8,559 bases of DNA from Paracoccaceae bacterium (GTDB lineage: Bacteria > Pseudomonadota > Alphaproteobacteria > Rhodobacterales > Rhodobacteraceae), in NCBI GenBank assembly GCA_006227805.1, contig SBFT01000041.1, forward strand, positions 1-8,559. Reading direction: 5' to 3'. Numbering within the stretch: the first letter of the stretch is position 1; every line of letters begins with the position of its first letter. Position numbers and translations under genes: made by a program. The notes below the pieces were generated by a model. It worked only from the letters and a program-made list of their open reading frames with translations. It did no database searches and was not told where the DNA came from. Positions 5,814 through 8,559 of this stretch are shown one piece after another.

Positions 5814-6713
5814 CCCGGCCATGTGGCTTTCGCCGCGCGCGCGGGCCAGCCGGATCTGGCGCGCGCGTTCGCGGAAGCGCGCCTTGTCGGCGTCGCTCGT
5901 CTCGGGCGCGCAGTGGTGGCAGGCGACGCCCTCCTCGTAGTCCGGATGGTCGCGGTCTTCCGGCAGGATCGGGCGACGGCAGCCATGGCAGAGCAGGTGC
6001 GGCCCCGGCACCAGGCCGTGCCCCACGCTGACGCGGTTGTCGAAGACGAAGCATTCGCCCTGCCAGGCGCTGTCTTCGGGCGGCACCTCCTCGAGGTATT
6101 TCAGGATGCCGCCCTTCAGGTGGAACACCTGGTTCACGCCCTGGTTCATGAGGTAGTTCGTCGATTTCTCGCAGCGGATCCCGCCGGTGCAGAACATCGC
6201 GATCTTCTTGCCCGCGAACCGGTCGCGGTTCGCCTCCCACCAGGCGGGGAAGTCGCGGAAACTGGCCGTGCCCGGGTCCACCGCGCCCCGGAACGTGCCG
6301 ATCGCCACCTCGTAGTCGTTGCGCGTGTCGATCACCGCCACGTCCGGGTCGTCGATCAGCGCGTTCCACTCGGCCGGTTCCACGTAGTGCCCGGTCCGCG
6401 CCACCGGGTCCACATCCGGCTGGCCCATCGTCACGATCTCGGCCTTCAGGCGCACCTTCATCCGCGGGAAGGGCGGCACCTCGGACCAGCTGTCCTTCCA
6501 CTCCAGCCCCGCGCAGCCCGGCAGCCCCCGGATATGCTCCAGCACCGCGTCGATCGCCGCCGTATCCCCCGCGATGGTCCCGTTGATCCCCTCGCGCGCC
6601 AGCAGCAGCGTGCCCTTCACCCCGCGCGAACAGCACAAGGCCGCCAGCGGCCCCCGGATCGCCCCGGGGTCCTCGAACCGCGTGAAATGATAGAGCGCGC
6701 AGATCCTGACCAT
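5805..6713 (-). CDS. trhO: tRNA U34 hydroxylation protein, rhodanese family (TrhO/YceA)
   Basis: A 302-aa cytoplasmic protein of the TrhO (formerly YceA/UPF0176) family, which in characterised bacteria makes 5-hydroxyuridine at the tRNA wobble position with prephenate-derived chemistry. The order of domains is typical: an N-terminal alpha/beta domain with REGINGTIAG (residues 40-49), a rhodanese domain from about 120 to 215 (VIDTRNDYE, 128-135) with active-site C175 and C181 in FCTGGIRCEKS, and a C-terminal part with two cysteine pairs (C242/C245 and C265/C268) that look zinc-binding. I chose the ATG at 6713, where the family sequence MVRICALYHF begins; a longer in-frame reading to 6815 would run into pncA and has no family resemblance. 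GGCGGG lies just upstream. Divergent from pncA with 95 bases between start codons. Confidence 0.93.
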   Translation of the reverse strand: MVRICALYHFTRFEDPGAIRGPLAALCCSRGVKGTLLLAREGINGTIAGDTAAIDAVLEHIRGLPGCAGLEWKDSWSEVPPFPRMKVRLKAEIVTMGQPDVDPVARTGHYVEPAEWNALIDDPDVAVIDTRNDYEVAIGTFRGAVDPGTASFRDFPAWWEANRDRFAGKKIAMFCTGGIRCEKSTNYLMNQGVNQVFHLKGGILKYLEEVPPEDSAWQGECFVFDNRVSVGHGLVPGPHLLCHGCRRPILPEDRDHPDYEEGVACHHCAPETSDADKARFRERARQIRLARARGESHMAGLD

Positions 6714-6758
6714 CGCCCGCCAGATAAAGGCCCCCCGCCCGCGCGACAAGTCCCCGGA

Positions 6759-6787
6759 TTGACGCGGGCCCGTCGCCCCCCTACCCC
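6759..6787 (+). promoter_or_regulatory. Possible promoter of pncA-pncB
   Basis: TTGACG (6759-6764) is a near-consensus -35, followed 17 bases later by TACCCC (6782-6787), a poor -10. Alphaproteobacterial sigma-70 promoters often keep TTGAC with a degenerate -10, and the position 22 bases before the pncA ATG is suitable. The call rests mainly on the -35. Confidence 0.3.
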
Positions 6788-6808
6788 TTGAGGAAACCGG
6801 AGTCTGCC

Positions 6809-7405
6809 ATGTCACACGCCCTGATCGTCATCGACGTCCAGAAAGATTTCTGCCCCGGCGGCGCGCTGGCCGTGCCGGATGGCGACGCGATCGTGCCCGG
6901 CATCAACGCGCTGATGGCCGATTTCGACGCCGTGATCCTGACCCAGGACTGGCACCCGCAGGGCCATTCGTCCTTCGCGTCCTCGCATCCCGGCAAGGCG
7001 CCCTACGACCTGACGACCATGCCCTACGGCCCCCAGGTCCTGTGGCCCGACCATTGCGTCCAGGGCACGACCGGCGCGCAATTCCACCCGGGCCTGAAGA
7101 CCGACCGCGCCGACTTGATCATCCGCAAGGGATACAATCCCGCCATCGACAGCTATTCCGCCTTCTTCGAGAATGACCGCACCACGCCCACCGGCCTCGA
7201 GGGATACCTGCGCACGCGCGGCATCGACCGGCTGACGCTGGTGGGGCTCGCCACCGATTTCTGCGTCAACTACTCGGGGCTCGACGCCGCACGCCTCGGC
7301 TTCGCCACGCAGGTCCGCATGGACCTCTGCCGCGCCATCGACCTGAACGGCTCGCTTGACGCCGCGCGCGACGCCATGCGCGGCGCGGGCGTGACCCTCA
7401 CCTGA
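6809..7405 (+). CDS. pncA: Nicotinamidase
   Basis: A 198-aa cytoplasmic enzyme that hydrolyses nicotinamide to nicotinate and ammonia, the first step of the deamidating NAD salvage route. It is an isochorismatase-fold protein with the complete catalytic triad: D9 (VIDVQKDF), K107 (IRKGYNP) and C152 (ATDFCV). The metal ligands are D47 and H49 (QDWHP), H53, and H82 (WPDHCVQ). DSYSAFF (114-120) is a family hallmark also present in the E. coli enzyme. Length is usual (E. coli about 213). I chose the ATG at 6809, with GGAG at 6799-6802 six bases before it; a TTG at 6788 is in frame but lies before the conserved start. pncB begins 12 bases after its stop, so the two are almost certainly one operon. 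Confidence 0.96.
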   Translation: MSHALIVIDVQKDFCPGGALAVPDGDAIVPGINALMADFDAVILTQDWHPQGHSSFASSHPGKAPYDLTTMPYGPQVLWPDHCVQGTTGAQFHPGLKTDRADLIIRKGYNPAIDSYSAFFENDRTTPTGLEGYLRTRGIDRLTLVGLATDFCVNYSGLDAARLGFATQVRMDLCRAIDLNGSLDAARDAMRGAGVTLT

Positions 7406-7420
7406 AGGAAGACACACTTG
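7406..7420 (+). promoter_or_regulatory. Ribosome binding site and TTG start of pncB
   Basis: AGGAAG (7406-7411) starts one base after the pncA stop codon and lies six bases before TTG (7418-7420). There is no in-frame ATG near this point: the next one is at 7508, inside conserved sequence, and the first in-frame GTG (7469) is also too late, since the SLIDTDFYK motif begins at about residue 20. TTG at 7418 is therefore the best start. Confidence 0.65.
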
Positions 7421-8559
7421 GACATCGCCACCCGCGTCTGGAACCACAAGTGGAAGATCGACCCGATCGTGCGTTCGCTGATCGACACCGACTTCTACAA
7501 GCTGCTCATGTGCCAGTCGGTCTTCCGCAACCGGCCCGACACGACTGTCACCTTCAGCCTCATCAACCGCTCGAAACACGTGCCGCTTGCCAAGCTGATC
7601 GACGAAGGGGAACTGCGCGAACAACTCGACCACATCCGCTCGCTGTCGCTGACGCGCGGGGAATCCACCTGGCTGCGCGGCAACACCTTCTACGGCAAGC
7701 GCCAGATGTTCCGCTCCGATTTCATGGAATGGTTCGAACACCTCCGCCTGCCGCCCTATCACCTGGACCGCGTGGGCGATCAGTACGAACTGACCTTCGA
7801 AGGCGCCTGGCCGGAAGTCATGCTGTGGGAAATCCCGGCGCTGGCCGTCCTGATGGAGTTGCGCGGCCGCGCGGTGCTGAACCAGATGGGCCGCTTCGAA
7901 CTCCAGGTCCTCTACGCCCGCGCCATGACGAAATTGTGGGAGAAGGTGGAAAGCTTGCGCGCCGCCCCCGGCCTGCGCATCGCCGATTTCGGCACGCGGC
8001 GGCGGCACTCCTTCCTCTGGCAGGACTGGTGCGTGCAGGCCATGGTCGAAGGCCTGGGCGACAGCTTCGTGGGCACGTCGAACTGCCTGATCGCCAAGAA
8101 CCGCGACCTGGAAGCGATCGGCACCAACGCCCACGAACTGCCCATGGTCTACGCGGCCCTGGCCGACACGGACGAGGAACTGGCCCGCGCGCCCTATGAC
8201 GTGCTGTCCGACTGGCACGAGGAGCATTCGGGCAACCTGCGCATCATCCTGCCCGACACCTACGGGACCGAGCAGTTTCTGAAGAAGGCCCCCGACTGGC
8301 TGACCCAGTGGACGGGCATCCGCATCGATTCAGGCGACCCGGCGGAAGGGGCCGAGATCGCGATCCGCTGGTGGCAGGAGAGGGGAGAGGACCCGAGGGA
8401 GAAGCTGGTCATCTTCTCGGATGGCCTCGACGTGGACGTGATCCTGGACCTCCACGCGCGGTTCGCGGGCCGGGTGAAGGTCAGCTTCGGCTGGGGCACG
8501 CTCTTGACCAACGACTTCCGCGGGCTCGTGCCCGGCGACGGGCTCGCGCCCTTCAGCCT
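7418..8559 (+). CDS. pncB: Nicotinate phosphoribosyltransferase, 3' end beyond window
   Basis: Joins nicotinate and PRPP, with ATP hydrolysis, to give nicotinate mononucleotide in the Preiss-Handler route to NAD. 380 codons are present and no stop is reached; the family is usually about 400-430 residues, so some 20-50 are missing at the right edge. Family landmarks in order: SLIDTDFYKLLMCQ (20-33), WPEVMLWEIPALAV (131-144), FGTRRRHSF (191-199), GTSNCLIA (219-226), AIGTNAHE with H239, the position of the phosphorylated histidine, then IRIDSGDP (301-308), IFSDGLD (332-338) and VSFGWGTLLTND (355-366). Starts at a TTG, 12 bases after pncA, whose product it consumes; this places two consecutive pathway steps in one operon. 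Cytoplasmic, no membrane segments. Confidence 0.95.
   Translation, partial: MDIATRVWNHKWKIDPIVRSLIDTDFYKLLMCQSVFRNRPDTTVTFSLINRSKHVPLAKLIDEGELREQLDHIRSLSLTRGESTWLRGNTFYGKRQMFRSDFMEWFEHLRLPPYHLDRVGDQYELTFEGAWPEVMLWEIPALAVLMELRGRAVLNQMGRFELQVLYARAMTKLWEKVESLRAAPGLRIADFGTRRRHSFLWQDWCVQAMVEGLGDSFVGTSNCLIAKNRDLEAIGTNAHELPMVYAALADTDEELARAPYDVLSDWHEEHSGNLRIILPDTYGTEQFLKKAPDWLTQWTGIRIDSGDPAEGAEIAIRWWQERGEDPREKLVIFSDGLDVDVILDLHARFAGRVKVSFGWGTLLTNDFRGLVPGDGLAPFS

Noticed and set aside
4460..5986. Minus-strand open frame of 508 codons opposite the MFS gene
   Set aside because: Composition is dominated by Arg, His, Gln and Pro, with no hydrophobic core or motif; it is the antisense of a clear membrane transporter.
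6812..8227. Minus-strand open frame of 471 codons opposite pncA and pncB
   Set aside because: It is antisense to two genes with complete catalytic motifs and has no recognisable domain.

Overview
The window looks like chromosomal DNA from a high-G+C alphaproteobacterium, most likely of the Rhodobacteraceae/Roseobacter group. That assignment is an inference from base composition, codon use and the protein families present; there is no rRNA or tRNA to anchor it. I see no insertion sequence, phage gene, CRISPR array, tRNA or rRNA.

Layout. The left end (about 1-935) is visibly richer in A+T than the rest. It carries one unrecognised gene on the minus strand for a small exported protein (187-798). 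A palindrome of the Fnr/FixK type lies upstream of that gene. Next comes an exported YHS-domain protein (990-1469, minus) followed by a textbook intrinsic terminator (936-968). A 224-base divergent gap rich in inverted repeats separates it from pepT, peptidase T (1694-2926, plus). pepT converges, three bases apart, with a NudL-like Nudix hydrolase (2930-3562, minus). Diverging from the Nudix gene are a 2,4-dienoyl-CoA-reductase-like SDR (3705-4523) and an MFS transporter (4580-5797), both plus and possibly co-transcribed. The transporter converges, seven bases apart, with trhO (5805-6713, minus), the rhodanese-family tRNA U34 hydroxylation protein. Diverging from trhO is a tight pair, pncA (6809-7405) and pncB (7418 to the window end, incomplete).

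How they work together. The clearest functional unit is pncA-pncB: nicotinamidase makes nicotinate, and nicotinate phosphoribosyltransferase turns it into nicotinate mononucleotide for NAD synthesis. pepT degrades tripeptides, the Nudix enzyme probably removes a nucleotide-type metabolite, and TrhO modifies tRNA; these are ordinary housekeeping genes. SDR plus MFS could be a small catabolic or acyl-CoA-related unit, but the substrate cannot be read from the sequence.

The window is mostly ordinary. The points deserving a second look are the unknown exported protein with its Fnr-like site, the inverted repeats upstream of pepT, and the SDR that lacks the canonical catalytic tyrosine. I found no convincing undescribed multi-gene system.
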